Part shown: positions 24,228-34,361 of the stretch, piece by piece
How the letters are laid out: every line of letters starts with the position of its first letter
How positions within the stretch are numbered: the first letter of the stretch is position 1
DNA from: CAYOUV01 sp963790075
Lineage (GTDB): Bacteria; Chloroflexota; Anaerolineae; Anaerolineales; Villigracilaceae
Length of the DNA: 64,000 nucleotides
Direction of reading: 5' to 3'
NCBI GenBank assembly: GCA_963790075.1
Contig: CAWBNG010000008.1
Coordinates: 186,001-250,000 of the forward strand
Position numbers and translations under genes: made by a program
The notes under the pieces: model-generated
What the model was told of the DNA's origin: nothing
Database searches by the model: none
What the model saw: only the letters and a program-made list of their open reading frames with translations

Positions 24228-25688
24228 ATGGGGATCATCCATCCCAAACCACAAACCGACAAACCCGCCCATCCCTGGCTGCGGTCGATCAAGCTGGCTT
24301 ACGTTCCAGGCCAGGCTGCGCCGCTGCTCGAAGGAGTGGTCGACCAACTGCTGGAGCACTTCCGCCAGCATGGACACCAGGTCCAGGATAGGCCCGACGA
24401 TTCAACCGACGTGCTGCTGACCTGCGCGCTGCTGGACCAGCCGTTGAACTGGCGCGAGGCGGCTTTGTTCACCGCCCGCCGTCGTTTTGGGCTGCACCGC
24501 ACCCCGACTATCCTGACCTTGATGCAAATCAGACCGGATGAGCTGGAAGCGCGGCTGGCGCATTTCGCGCGCGCGCTCTCCAAGCCCGAGCCGGATCCCG
24601 CGGACTACCGCTTCCCCGGCTTGGCCGACGACGCCTACCGCACCCTGGTCGAACAGGGCCTGCGCGGCGGACCGATCCTGGCGCTGGAGCGCGTGCTGCA
24701 GACCCAATCCAAGAGCATCCGCATCCTGCTGGTGGTGGGCGATAAGCGCCCCTTATACGCCTATCACTTCGACCTGGTCGGCGCCTATCCGCGCAGTGAC
24801 GCACATAACCTCGACGCCTTTTACGACGATATCGTCCAGCGTGTCGCGACGGTAGCCAGCACGCACGAGATCACCGATCACCAGGTGCTGGATGAATTCA
24901 TCTCGCAAGCCCAGTGGAAAGGTTTGCACACCCCGGACGCCATGCGCCGCGCCGGGCAGGAACTGGGGAAACGCAACTTCTTCACCGAGATGGTGCTGAT
25001 CGAACGGCTGGTGCACGTCCCGGCCATCAGCGACGCGGTTGCCAGCCAGTACAGCGAGGGCTGCTTCGCGACCTGGGATCCGCAGTTGCAGGCCTTGATG
25101 GCCACCGTGACCGGCAGCTCGCGCCCGGTGGACAAGACCGACATCAAGGATGACGACCTGGCTGTCATCGTCGGCGTCCGCCCGGACGGGCAGGGAGCGA
25201 TCGTGCGCCATGTGGCAGATCGCCAGAATGATCCGCCCTCCTCCGAAGCGGTCGAGATGATCGACATGGACGCGCCTCTGCCGCGCATCCGCTGGGACGG
25301 TTTTGAGGTACCGGTGGCGCGTTCCAAGCTGCACGGGCATCGCGGCATCGTGGCTTTCGATCCGGAGCTGGTTGAGTTCGTTCCGCTCGATCCGGCCTAC
25401 TATCATTACCCGGTCTCCTGCGCCACGCAGGCCCAGGCGCACGGCATCAAAGCCGCCTTCTCGCGCTCGCAGACTTTGCTGGATCCGGACGATCCGCGCT
25501 GGATCGCCTTCACGGTCCTGCCGGGGCACGGGTCGGTGATCGTCGAGAAATGGGTGCCCGGCAAGGCTCCCCTGCAGGTCGTCTGGGAAGCGATGGACGC
25601 CGGCGCGCTCGAGGTCAGCCCGCGTGTGCCGCAGGGACCGCTGTCTTTCATCCCCGGCGGCGGTCGCCTGGTGGTGCACGACGATTGA
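24228..25688 (+). CDS. Conserved-looking protein of unknown function
   Basis: 486 residues from the ATG at 24228, with AGGAG 7 bases upstream; the ATG at 24207 lacks a site. I do not recognise it. There is no signal peptide or membrane helix, and the composition is that of a soluble alpha/beta enzyme. The first third has an acidic and hydrophobic pattern (DVLLTCALLDQP, HRTPTILTLMQI) suggestive of a Rossmann-like domain. The middle contains EGCFATWDPQLQALMATVTGSSRP and DLAVIVGVRPDGQGAIVRH. The end is beta-rich (HGHRGIVAFDPELVEFVPLDP, PGHGSVIVEKWVPG, FIPGGGRLVVHD). The late Gly-rich segments might be a ligand-binding cap. It is co-oriented with the phosphatase and ends in a shared terminator. 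Confidence 0.8.
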   Translation: MGIIHPKPQTDKPAHPWLRSIKLAYVPGQAAPLLEGVVDQLLEHFRQHGHQVQDRPDDSTDVLLTCALLDQPLNWREAALFTARRRFGLHRTPTILTLMQIRPDELEARLAHFARALSKPEPDPADYRFPGLADDAYRTLVEQGLRGGPILALERVLQTQSKSIRILLVVGDKRPLYAYHFDLVGAYPRSDAHNLDAFYDDIVQRVATVASTHEITDHQVLDEFISQAQWKGLHTPDAMRRAGQELGKRNFFTEMVLIERLVHVPAISDAVASQYSEGCFATWDPQLQALMATVTGSSRPVDKTDIKDDDLAVIVGVRPDGQGAIVRHVADRQNDPPSSEAVEMIDMDAPLPRIRWDGFEVPVARSKLHGHRGIVAFDPELVEFVPLDPAYYHYPVSCATQAQAHGIKAAFSRSQTLLDPDDPRWIAFTVLPGHGSVIVEKWVPGKAPLQVVWEAMDAGALEVSPRVPQGPLSFIPGGGRLVVHDD

Positions 25689-25713
25689 ATGGGATTTTAT
25701 CCTTGAAGAAAAA

Positions 25714-25745
25714 AAACAGGCTCTTTCAAAGAGCCTGTTTTTGTT
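25714..25745. terminator. Bidirectional intrinsic terminator
   Basis: AAACAGGCTC (25714-25723) pairs with GAGCCTGTTT (25731-25740), flanked by an A-run on the left and a T-run on the right, so it works on both strands. It separates the convergent 486-aa gene and mutS2. Confidence 0.88.
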
Positions 25746-28193
25746 TTACTTGTCGACGATTTTGGCCACGGTCACCCCTTCGCCGCCTTCCTTGGGATGG
25801 CCTTCCTCGAAGGAACTGACCTGCGGGTGGCTCCGCAGCGCCTCGCGCACGGCCTGGCGCAGCTTGCCGGTTCCCTTGCCGTGGATGATGCGCACGAAGG
25901 GCATCCCGGACAGATAAGCCCGGTCGAGGTAGTCGTCCAGCAGGGCCAGGGCGTCGTCGGCGATTTGTCCGCGCAGGTCGATCTCCATGCCCGGCGAGGC
26001 GACCGAGGGCGTGCGGGTCGTCCCCTGGCTGATTTGGCGTTTCTTGGCTGCCCCTTTGCTGGCCTGTTCTGCTGTTTCATCCTCACGAGCGGGCTGCAGA
26101 TCGGACAGTTTGGCGCGCACACGCAGCGTACCGACCTGCACTTCGACATCCTCTTCGCCCAGGGTCGTCACGACACCCTGCGCGCCGAGCGTGCGCAGTT
26201 GTACCTTGTCGCCCAGTCGCACGGGCCCGGTCGGGTTCGTGTCTTGCGCTTTGCGTCTGGGGACCGGTTTCTGGATTTTTTCCTCGATCGACTGGGCCTG
26301 CTGATCGATCTCCTTCAAGGCCTCCAGCGGCTGGCGCGCCTTCTGGAGCTGGCGCTTGATGCTCTCGATGTTTTCTTTTAAGATGGCTACTTCCAATTCG
26401 CCTTCGGCGCGCGCTTTTTCGAGTTCCTGGCGGCGATCGTCTTCGATATTTTCCAGGCGCTCGTTCAATTCGCGGCGCAGCTTATGGACTTCGGACCGGG
26501 CTTTCTCGGCTTTCTGACGTTCCTTGTGGGCCAGCTTGCGCTGGCGGTGGATATCGTCCAGCAGTTTGTCAGCGCGCAAATCGTCGGGGTTGATCTCGCT
26601 CCGGGCTGTCTCGATCACCTGCTCGGGGAGGCCGAGCCGCTGGGCAATGGCCAGGGCGTTAGAACGGCCGGGCAGTCCGATGGTCAATTTGTAGGTCGGG
26701 CGCAGAGTCCGGATGTCGAATTCCAGTGAAGCGTTGACTACGCCTTCGGTGGCGTGCGCGAAGGTCTTGAGTTCGGGATAGTGGGTGGCGACAAAGGTGG
26801 TCACGCCGCGCTCGAGCAGGTGGCCCAGAATGGCGCGCGCCAGGGCCGCGCCCTCCTGCGGATCGGTGCCGGCTCCCAGTTCGTCCAGGATGACCAGCGC
26901 ACGGCTGTCGGCTTTTTTCAGGATGCGCACGATGTTGGTCAGGTGGCCGCTGAAGGTGCTGAGCGATTGTTCGATGGACTGCTCATCGCCGATGTCGGCC
27001 CAGACGGCCTGGAAACAGGGCAGCTCGGAGCCGGACTGAGCCGGGATGTGCAGCCCGGATTGGGCCATCAGCGCCAGCAGCCCGACGGTTTTCAGGCTGA
27101 CGGTCTTGCCGCCGGTGTTGGGTCCGGTGATGACCAGGGCGTAGATTCCCGGGTCGAGAATCATATCGACCGGAACGACGGTCGCCGGGTCGAGCAGCGG
27201 ATGGCGGGCCTGGAGCAGTTTCACACGCGGCGTTTGGATATCGGCAGACGGTTTGTACTTCCCAGCTTGCGCTTCGCGTTTGCCGGGATTCGGGACGCGG
27301 GTCTCGGGAATTGGATTCAAAACCGGTTCGGAAGCGTGGAGTTCCTCGGCATATTTGGCCTTGGCGAAGGCCAGGTCGAGCTCGGCCAGGGCCTCGACCC
27401 CGGGGATCAACTCGTCTGCCCGTTCGCCGACCAGCGCCGAGACCTCGGCCAGCACGCGTCGCTCTTCGTCGCGCTCAGCCAGCCCCAGTTCGCGGTACTG
27501 GTTGTTTAGTTCCACCACCGCCAGCGGCTCGATGAAAACGGTTGCGCCCGACGAGGATTGGTCGTGGACGATGGACTTGATCCGTCCTTTGAATTCAGCC
27601 CGCAGCGGGATGACGTAGCGTCCCTCGCGCTGGGTAATGATGGCTTCCTGCAGCATGCTGGCGGTGCTCGAGTCGCTCAGGTACTTTTGCAGCTTGGACA
27701 TCAAGCGGTCGTGGGCGATGCGCAGTTCCTTGCGGATGGAAGCCAGCTTGGGCGAGGCTGAATCGAGCACATCACCTTTGTCTGATATTGTGCGCGAGAT
27801 GGCCTCCACCAGTCCCTGTGGGGAAGCCAGGCCGAGCGTTAATTCGGACAGGCGCGGGTAGGTCTCGCTCTGCTTCTCGAAGGTCTTTTTGAGTTCGCGG
27901 CTCGAGATCAACGTGGATTTGATATCCAAAAGATCGGCCGGTTCGAGCACGCCGCCGCGCTGCGCCAGGTCGACCTGCGGACGGATATCGTGCGCGCCAC
28001 CGATGCTGACGTCGCTGACCGAGAACAGATGGCGCGCCTGGCTGGTCTCTTGCTGGCGGACGAGCGCCAGGTCCAGGGTGATGGTCGGCATAAGCGCCAG
28101 CGCCAGTTCCTTGGAGGCCGAGAAGTCGCAATGTGCGGATAAGCGCTCGAGGATCTTTGAATATTCAAGGACTTGCAGAGTTTTTAAATCCAT
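25746..28193 (-). CDS. mutS2: Endonuclease MutS2 (MutS family with Smr domain)
   Basis: 815 residues from the ATG at 28193, usual MutS2 length. It has a MutS core/lever (about 1-290), the ATPase domain with Walker A GPNTGGKTVS (about 355), STFSGH and Walker B DELGAGTDP, a long coiled coil (about 530-640), a KOW-like beta segment (VRLGDKVQLRTLGAQGVV), and a C-terminal Smr nuclease domain (about 735-815) with DLRGQ and HGKGTG. MutS2 proteins suppress homologous recombination or rescue collided ribosomes rather than acting in mismatch repair. A 33-residue insertion (about 307-340) between the lever and the ATPase strand looks unstructured. No strong ribosome site is visible. Confidence 0.96.
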   Translation of the reverse strand: MDLKTLQVLEYSKILERLSAHCDFSASKELALALMPTITLDLALVRQQETSQARHLFSVSDVSIGGAHDIRPQVDLAQRGGVLEPADLLDIKSTLISSRELKKTFEKQSETYPRLSELTLGLASPQGLVEAISRTISDKGDVLDSASPKLASIRKELRIAHDRLMSKLQKYLSDSSTASMLQEAIITQREGRYVIPLRAEFKGRIKSIVHDQSSSGATVFIEPLAVVELNNQYRELGLAERDEERRVLAEVSALVGERADELIPGVEALAELDLAFAKAKYAEELHASEPVLNPIPETRVPNPGKREAQAGKYKPSADIQTPRVKLLQARHPLLDPATVVPVDMILDPGIYALVITGPNTGGKTVSLKTVGLLALMAQSGLHIPAQSGSELPCFQAVWADIGDEQSIEQSLSTFSGHLTNIVRILKKADSRALVILDELGAGTDPQEGAALARAILGHLLERGVTTFVATHYPELKTFAHATEGVVNASLEFDIRTLRPTYKLTIGLPGRSNALAIAQRLGLPEQVIETARSEINPDDLRADKLLDDIHRQRKLAHKERQKAEKARSEVHKLRRELNERLENIEDDRRQELEKARAEGELEVAILKENIESIKRQLQKARQPLEALKEIDQQAQSIEEKIQKPVPRRKAQDTNPTGPVRLGDKVQLRTLGAQGVVTTLGEEDVEVQVGTLRVRAKLSDLQPAREDETAEQASKGAAKKRQISQGTTRTPSVASPGMEIDLRGQIADDALALLDDYLDRAYLSGMPFVRIIHGKGTGKLRQAVREALRSHPQVSSFEEGHPKEGGEGVTVAKIVDK

Positions 28194-28493
28194 CAAACGA
28201 ATTTAACCATAAATACCCCCTGAGTACAATGTAGACTTAGCTGTAAACGGATTATGCGTAAGGAAAGTGAGCCTAAAAAGGGTAAAAAGAACCCAAATTA
28301 ATGGTCTTTTAAAGTATTGACGTTTTTTTGTGCTTATGTTATCGTTGTGCCCGAAGGATCCAGTAGTTTGCGTTGGAAGGAAAACGAAGGCGGCTCTGGG
28401 ATCACCCCGAGAGCTTTTTTGTTTGACTGTTCCGAGAACAAACCAAGGACCTGAAACGTATCTTTTTTTATTTGCCAAAAGGAGGCAAAAGCA
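28194..28493 (+). promoter_or_regulatory. Long 5' leader of the cold-shock gene with internal terminator-like hairpin
   Basis: 300 bases between divergent mutS2 and csp. A weak promoter may lie at TTGACG (28317-28322) with TATGTT or TGTTAT near 28335-28342. Downstream, a GC-rich stem (about 28393-28414, GGCTCT with GAGAGC) is followed by six T (28415-28420), then a purine-rich ribosome site AAAGGAGG about 8 bases before the ATG. Cold-shock genes elsewhere have long structured leaders that change fold with temperature; this looks similar. Confidence 0.5.
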
Positions 28494-28706
28494 ATGTCCG
28501 ACCGTATCATCGGTACAGTCAAATGGTTCAACGGTAGCAAAGGCTACGGCTTCATCGCCCGCGAGGGTGGCGAAGATGTCTTCGTTCACTTCTCTGCCAT
28601 TCAGGCTGACGGTTTCCGCAACCTGGAAGAGGGCCAGCAGGTCGAGTTCGAAATCGAGCAAGGCCCCAAGGGTCTGCAGGCCAGCAACGTAACGATCCTG
28701 CGCTAA
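28494..28706 (+). CDS. Cold-shock protein (CspA family)
   Basis: 70 residues, a single cold-shock domain. RNP1 KGYGFIA (about 16-22) and RNP2 VFVHFS (about 28-33) are intact, and the start GTVKWFNGSKGYGFI is diagnostic. It binds single-stranded RNA and DNA as an RNA chaperone. A strong AAAGGAGG lies 8 bases before the ATG, and a GC-rich terminator follows 19 bases after the stop, so it is a monocistronic, well-expressed gene. The leader upstream is long and structured. Confidence 0.97.
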   Translation: MSDRIIGTVKWFNGSKGYGFIAREGGEDVFVHFSAIQADGFRNLEEGQQVEFEIEQGPKGLQASNVTILR

Positions 28707-28725
28707 CCATTTCACTGGACAAACG

Positions 28726-28757
28726 AAACCCCTGAAGTGCAAACTTCAGGGGTTTTT
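28726..28757 (+). terminator. Intrinsic terminator after the cold-shock gene
   Basis: AAACCCCTGAAG (28726-28737) pairs with CTTCAGGGGTTT (28744-28755) around TGCAAA, followed by T-rich sequence. It may also end the minus-strand methyltransferase transcript. Confidence 0.88.
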
Positions 28758-28780
28758 GATTTAAAAATGCAAATGGTCTT

Positions 28781-29323
28781 TTATGGAGTCAATCGGTAAA
28801 GGTCGGTATCCCGAAGAGGGATGTGTTCTGCTTCCTGAAATCCAGCCTGGCGGGCCAACTTGATGACGGTTTCGGTTTTTAAACGCTCGTCCAGGGGCGG
28901 ACCGTGCTCTTCGTCGCGATAGGGCCATTCCAGCACGACCACTCTCTGAACAGCGACCCGCAAGGCCTCTTTCAAAGCCTTGAGCTGGTCGTCGGTTTCG
29001 TGCAGCACCACGCCTAAAAAGACCAGGTCAAACTCCCGATCTGCGAAGGGGATTTCTTCGGCCAGGGCCTGGCGGAAGTGGCCCTGCGGGACGAAGCCCT
29101 GCACGGCGGAGACCATTTCCGGTGAAGCGTCGATGCCGCTGACATCCAACCCTCGAGCGGCGAAAGCCTCGGCGAAAACACCCGTCCCGGTGCCCACATC
29201 CAGGACTGACCCGAGCGTGAACCCCTCCAGACTCAACGCGACCACGCGTTCCACTTCCAGGCGGGCCAGACGTTCGGGTGAGCGCAGGCGCTCCAGATTG
29301 CCATGAAAACGATGTTCGTGCAT
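28781..29323 (-). CDS. Class I SAM-dependent methyltransferase
   Basis: 180 residues with motif I DVGTGTGVFAEAFA (about 40-53), an acidic residue after the second strand (GIDASPEMV), motif IV region DLVFLGVVLHE (about 109-119) and VLEWPYRDEEHGPP. The substrate is unknown; the family (UbiE/Methyltransf_11-like) acts on small molecules. It is the third of three minus-strand genes (histidine kinase, HAD phosphatase, methyltransferase) spaced within 43 bases, so probably in one transcript. Confidence 0.88.
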   Translation of the reverse strand: MHEHRFHGNLERLRSPERLARLEVERVVALSLEGFTLGSVLDVGTGTGVFAEAFAARGLDVSGIDASPEMVSAVQGFVPQGHFRQALAEEIPFADREFDLVFLGVVLHETDDQLKALKEALRVAVQRVVVLEWPYRDEEHGPPLDERLKTETVIKLARQAGFQEAEHIPLRDTDLYRLTP

Positions 29324-29366
29324 GGATGAACCTTCTTCCTAAAATGAGGTTACCTTGCTAGAAGGG

Positions 29367-30077
29367 TCAGGCAGTACGCATCTTACGTTGCCCGTCGATG
29401 AATTCGGGCAAGAGGCCGATATGTTCCAGTTCGAAGTATCCGCCCCGGGTAGCGGTGTCGTTTTCGTGCGCCCAGGTGTTTTCGTAAGGGATATAAACTG
29501 CACACCCTCCCAGCTCCACCACTGGCAAAATATCCGATTTGAGCGAGTTGCCGACCATCATGAATCGCGCAGGCTGGAGATCGTATTTGGCCAGCAGCCT
29601 GGTATAACTTTCCCTGGTTTTGTCGCTCAAGACTTCGACCTGGCTGAAATAGTCCCCCACGCCGGAGCGGGCGATTTTCATCTCCTGATCGAGCAGGTCG
29701 CCTTTGGTCACCAACATCAAGCGGTAGCTTTGGGACAAATAGGCCAGGGTCCCCTCGACCTGATCGAACAGTTGTACATCGGCTTCAAGCATCTCCCGGG
29801 CGTAGTCGATGATCCTTTGAATATCAGCGCCTCGAATCTGACCCTCGGTCAATTCGATGGCGGTTTCGATCATGGAAAAAGTAAAGCCTTTGATCCCATA
29901 GCCGAAATATTGCAGGTTGCGTATCTCGACCTGATGCAATTTGTGTTCAACGATTTTTGCGGGTTGAACCTTTTCCAGCAGTTCTTTGAACTTCGCTTCT
30001 GTGGCGGTGTACAGGACTTCATTGTGCCACAGCGTGTCATCCGCATCGAAAGCGATGATGTCATATAACGGGTTCAT
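29367..30077 (-). CDS. HAD-superfamily hydrolase
   Basis: 236 residues from the ATG at 30077; a TTG three codons earlier is unlikely. Motif I FDADDTLWHNE (Asp nucleophile), motif II VTKGD, motif III near the cap-core junction and motif IV VGNSLKSDILPV are all present, with an alpha-helical cap at about 20-95. It is a phosphatase or phosphoglycolate-phosphatase-like enzyme; the substrate is unknown. The start overlaps the end of the upstream histidine kinase gene by 17 bases, implying translational coupling. Confidence 0.9.
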   Translation of the reverse strand: MNPLYDIIAFDADDTLWHNEVLYTATEAKFKELLEKVQPAKIVEHKLHQVEIRNLQYFGYGIKGFTFSMIETAIELTEGQIRGADIQRIIDYAREMLEADVQLFDQVEGTLAYLSQSYRLMLVTKGDLLDQEMKIARSGVGDYFSQVEVLSDKTRESYTRLLAKYDLQPARFMMVGNSLKSDILPVVELGGCAVYIPYENTWAHENDTATRGGYFELEHIGLLPEFIDGQRKMRTA

Positions 30078-31614
30078 CTTGTGCAAGCTTTACCAGGTTA
30101 TTTGATCTACTTTTCTTGGCGGGTGGGCCCGGCAGGGTAAAGAAAAAGAGGCTGCCTTTCCCTGGACCACTCTCAAGGCCTACCTGTCCGCCCAGCTTTT
30201 CGATAATGCGCTGAACGATCGACAAGCCCAAGCCATGTCCCTCGGTTTGGATTTGTTTGAGTTGCGTAAACGGAACGAACAGACGCGCCTGCGCTTCGGG
30301 AGTCAGACCGGGACCGTCGTCACGAACCCAGAACCTGACCGTGTTATCTGTTTGGATTGATGCGCCCAATTCTACGTGAGGCGGCTGCCCGCCATATTTT
30401 AACGCATTACTGATGTAGTTGATCCAGACCTCTCCGATCCAGGGCGCATATCCCATGACGTCGGGCCAGCCGGGGGGCAGGCTGATCTGGGCGCGGCTTT
30501 CTTCGATCTTGTAATGCAAACGATCTAGAACTTTCGCAACAATCCGGTCCATATCCACAAGTTCAACCGGCGCTTCCACTTTTCGTACTTCGGAAAGCAG
30601 TAACAAGCTGGTGACGATATCGTTCATATCGTATGCCGTATCTTTGACTTCCTCAGCGAATTCTTTTAACTCTTCCTTTGGAAGACCGATATTGTGCAGG
30701 ATGATGTCCGCGGCCGAAATGATGACGGTTAATGGATTCTTGAGATCGTGAGCGACGGTATGCGCAAAGGCATCCAATTCTTCGTTACGGGTCTGTAAAG
30801 CAGCCGCTTTTTCGCGCAGTTCATCTTCGGAGCGCCTTAAATTTCTGAGCAGCAGTGCGTAAGGCTGTACCAGCCCGGTTTCGATAATGGCTTTATAAAG
30901 AAAGTAAAAGGCAATCAGGCGCAAAATGTGACCAACCATATTTGATGGGCCATACACGCTGATGTAGGTCGTGAAGGCAAGCTCTGAGCCGATCGTGAAG
31001 ACAATCGAGATGACCAGCAGGCGTAAAATGCCGGGGTCGAATTCTTCTCGTTTTTGCAGTAGCAAGAAAATCGAAATCAGGAAGAAAGACGATATTACGT
31101 ATTCACTGATTATCTTGAAGGGAGTCAGGCCGATGCCCGTGAGAAAGGCTGCCGGGAAAACGTGCCAATAGAAAATCGATCCAAACAACAAGCTGGTGAG
31201 GATCGTGTAAGTCAAAATTTGGATCTGAATTTTCAGGTGTCGCCCTAAGAAAAACGGGGCGATCAGCAGGGAGATACTTTGCAAATAGCGACCGGCGATC
31301 CACAACTGGGTCGAAAGATCGGCGGTTTGCCCGTTGAACACACCCATGCCCTGGTAGGCCAGTGTGTGCATTAAATCCAGGATGGCCACAAAGATGGATG
31401 CAATTCCGACGAAGAGCAAATAATTGTTGTTCAGGTAGCCGCGGGCGTTCCAGGCAATCATAAAAATGCCGGCAGCCACAATAATGCTGAATAGCTCGAC
31501 GATGCTGTGAAATAACAGGTAACTGTGCAGGCTGGTCAGAACCAGAAGAACGATTACCAGCGATCCTGGCAGGACCGCTTTGGCAAGACGAAAAATGGCA
31601 GACCCTTTTCCCAT
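30061..31614 (-). CDS. MASE3-type membrane histidine kinase
   Basis: 517 residues. Eight hydrophobic helices (about 12-255) form a MASE3-like membrane sensor. A short linker leads to the kinase: H-box AHTVAHDLKNP (phospho-His), N-box WINYISNALKYG, F-region with FVPFTQL, G1 VRDDGPGL and G2 GHGLGLSIV. All catalytic boxes are intact. No response regulator is adjacent, so it is an orphan whose partner is elsewhere; the regulator at 56 kb lies apart and has a different domain set. The ligand is unknown; MASE3 is thought to sense hydrophobic or membrane signals. Confidence 0.93.
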   Translation of the reverse strand: MGKGSAIFRLAKAVLPGSLVIVLLVLTSLHSYLLFHSIVELFSIIVAAGIFMIAWNARGYLNNNYLLFVGIASIFVAILDLMHTLAYQGMGVFNGQTADLSTQLWIAGRYLQSISLLIAPFFLGRHLKIQIQILTYTILTSLLFGSIFYWHVFPAAFLTGIGLTPFKIISEYVISSFFLISIFLLLQKREEFDPGILRLLVISIVFTIGSELAFTTYISVYGPSNMVGHILRLIAFYFLYKAIIETGLVQPYALLLRNLRRSEDELREKAAALQTRNEELDAFAHTVAHDLKNPLTVIISAADIILHNIGLPKEELKEFAEEVKDTAYDMNDIVTSLLLLSEVRKVEAPVELVDMDRIVAKVLDRLHYKIEESRAQISLPPGWPDVMGYAPWIGEVWINYISNALKYGGQPPHVELGASIQTDNTVRFWVRDDGPGLTPEAQARLFVPFTQLKQIQTEGHGLGLSIVQRIIEKLGGQVGLESGPGKGSLFFFTLPGPPAKKSRSNNLVKLAQDEPVI

Positions 31615-31756
31615 AAGCGAGTCCCTTTCCCTCGCCGACCTGATGCGTTCGGCTCTCCCCGGGTGTCAATTTTCTCTACGGATATTATAGCTGAGTTGTG
31701 ATGCAAGGCTCAGATTTTCGTTTTGAGCACTCGCCCATCTACAGCTGTATGCTTGT

Positions 31757-32686
31757 TCATGCGTAAGCAATATCGCTGAAGTAAGTTGCCACGCCTGAAA
31801 GAATGATCAGGCCACCGCCCAGGAGTTGTACCCAGACCATGCGTTCTCCGAGAATCGACACCGCCAGCAGGCCGACGATGACCGGCGTGACCATCGACAT
31901 CATCGTCATGTAGGAGGCGGTGGCAACCTTGAGCGTGCGATTGAGATAAATCCAGGTCAGCGCCAGGGTGAGACCCCCGGCCAGTGTGTAAGGCAGGTAG
32001 GCCGATGCCAGGATGTTTCCGCTCAGGATACTCTTCACCGGACCGATCACTGTGGGCTGCAACTCCAAGAGCAGGATAAGTCCCAGAAAGACCGGCAGTC
32101 CGGCGATGGGGCGCAGGAACGAGACGATGTCCGCGCTGACCGGCTGGGCGCGCAGGATTTTGCGGATCAGCACGTTGCCCAGCGACCAGCACACGCAGGC
32201 TGCCAGCAGGAACAGATCGCCGATGCGCGGCAGCAGGCTCTGGGCTTTGGTCGTCAGCAGATAAGCGCCCAGGAGCATGACCGAGAGGGTGATCGTCTTG
32301 AAGCGCGACATACGCTCGCCGAGCAGCAGCCAGGCGAACAGCGTGGTGCTCAGCGTGGCAAGTTTGACCAAGAAGCCGGCATTGATGGCATCTGTCAGCG
32401 CGATGCCGATGATGCTCAAACCGCTGCCCAGACCGAAGTGGATGGCATTCGCCAGGAACAGCTTCCAGAAAGTAGCCGGTTGGCGTTTAAGCATCTGCGC
32501 CAGTTCGCTTCGCACGGACATAAAAACGGATACCGCTAAAACAGCCAGTGCCGCCAGGGCTGCCTGGATTTGAAACGGCAGTACTTTCACCCCCGAAAGA
32601 AAAGCTAGTTTGGCGATGAAGATTTGCAAGGCCCAGAAGGACGAAAAAAGCAGCACGTTGAAGAGCGGGGAATTTTTATTGAGCAT
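31757..32686 (-). CDS. EamA/DMT-family transporter
   Basis: 309 residues forming ten predicted membrane helices in two five-helix EamA repeats, the usual layout of DMT-family metabolite exporters. The family includes amino-acid and sugar or nucleotide exporters; the substrate cannot be read from sequence. The ATG at 32686 follows a 225-base gap that contains a possible small leader ORF and the terminator of the aminotransferase gene upstream. Its own promoter is not clear. Confidence 0.9.
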   Translation of the reverse strand: MLNKNSPLFNVLLFSSFWALQIFIAKLAFLSGVKVLPFQIQAALAALAVLAVSVFMSVRSELAQMLKRQPATFWKLFLANAIHFGLGSGLSIIGIALTDAINAGFLVKLATLSTTLFAWLLLGERMSRFKTITLSVMLLGAYLLTTKAQSLLPRIGDLFLLAACVCWSLGNVLIRKILRAQPVSADIVSFLRPIAGLPVFLGLILLLELQPTVIGPVKSILSGNILASAYLPYTLAGGLTLALTWIYLNRTLKVATASYMTMMSMVTPVIVGLLAVSILGERMVWVQLLGGGLIILSGVATYFSDIAYA

Positions 32687-32743
32687 GTGATGTCGCCTGA
32701 CTCCAAAAGCGAAGGACGTGCACCCAGGGCAGAGACATACGCC

Positions 32744-32824
32744 CTACGGGCCGCCAGTTATCTCAGAGCAGCTTGCGCGGAGACTGCCGTCCGCACCTTT
32801 TTCGATCCCAATGCGAAACAGCAT
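32744..32824 (-). CDS. Possible 26-residue leader peptide
   Basis: An ATG at 32824 follows GAGGAG at good spacing and opens a 26-codon frame ending in TAG at 32744. The region overlaps a short GC-rich segment resembling dispersed intergenic repeats. It lies between the aminotransferase terminator and the DMT transporter. No family is recognised, and it may be a leader or chance. Confidence 0.3.
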   Translation of the reverse strand: MLFRIGIEKGADGSLRASCSEITGGP

Positions 32825-32836
32825 GATTTCTCCTCA

Positions 32837-32889
32837 AAAGTAAAGAGCGCAAGGGCCTCGAAGTTAACCGACTCAGAACCTTTGCGCTC
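32837..32889 (-). terminator. Terminator of the aminotransferase gene
   Basis: On the minus strand GAGCGCAAAGG (32889-32879) pairs with CCCTTGCGCTC (32855-32845), one mismatch, loop of about 23 bases, followed by TTTACTTTT. It closes the transcript of the class I aminotransferase. Confidence 0.7.
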
Positions 32890-32911
32890 CTGTGGGTCGT
32901 CTACTTTCTGC

Positions 32912-34090
<1,179 letters not shown>

Positions 34091-34145
34091 GTATCCTCCT
34101 GATGGTTTTGGTTTGGGTGCGGACGCCAGCGCGTCCAGATAATCT

Positions 34146-34361
34146 TTACAAGGCTTGGATCTGCCACTCATCGACTGCTGTTTGATAGGCCAGTTCAAAA
34201 ATACGGCCGTCTGTCGTCGCTACCCGGAAGTGCTTCCCCTGCGGCGTACGCCAGCGGGCCAGGATGGCCTGGACTTCCAGCCGCTGGCCAGCCCAGGTCA
34301 GCGCGACCGGTTTCTCGGCATACGCGACTTCCGAGCGGCATTCGACCGGGTCAGTGGTCAC
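34146..34361 (-). CDS. Small conserved-looking protein, 71 aa
   Basis: 71 residues from the GTG at 34361, which overlaps the stop of the upstream nucleotidyltransferase by 4 bases (GTGA). This translational coupling supports the start over longer frames. Beta-rich, with a Trp/Arg-rich patch (ARWRTPQGKHFRV) and no signal peptide. It resembles small DUF6504-type proteins by eye, but I do not assign a function. Confidence 0.6.
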   Translation of the reverse strand: MTTDPVECRSEVAYAEKPVALTWAGQRLEVQAILARWRTPQGKHFRVATTDGRIFELAYQTAVDEWQIQAL

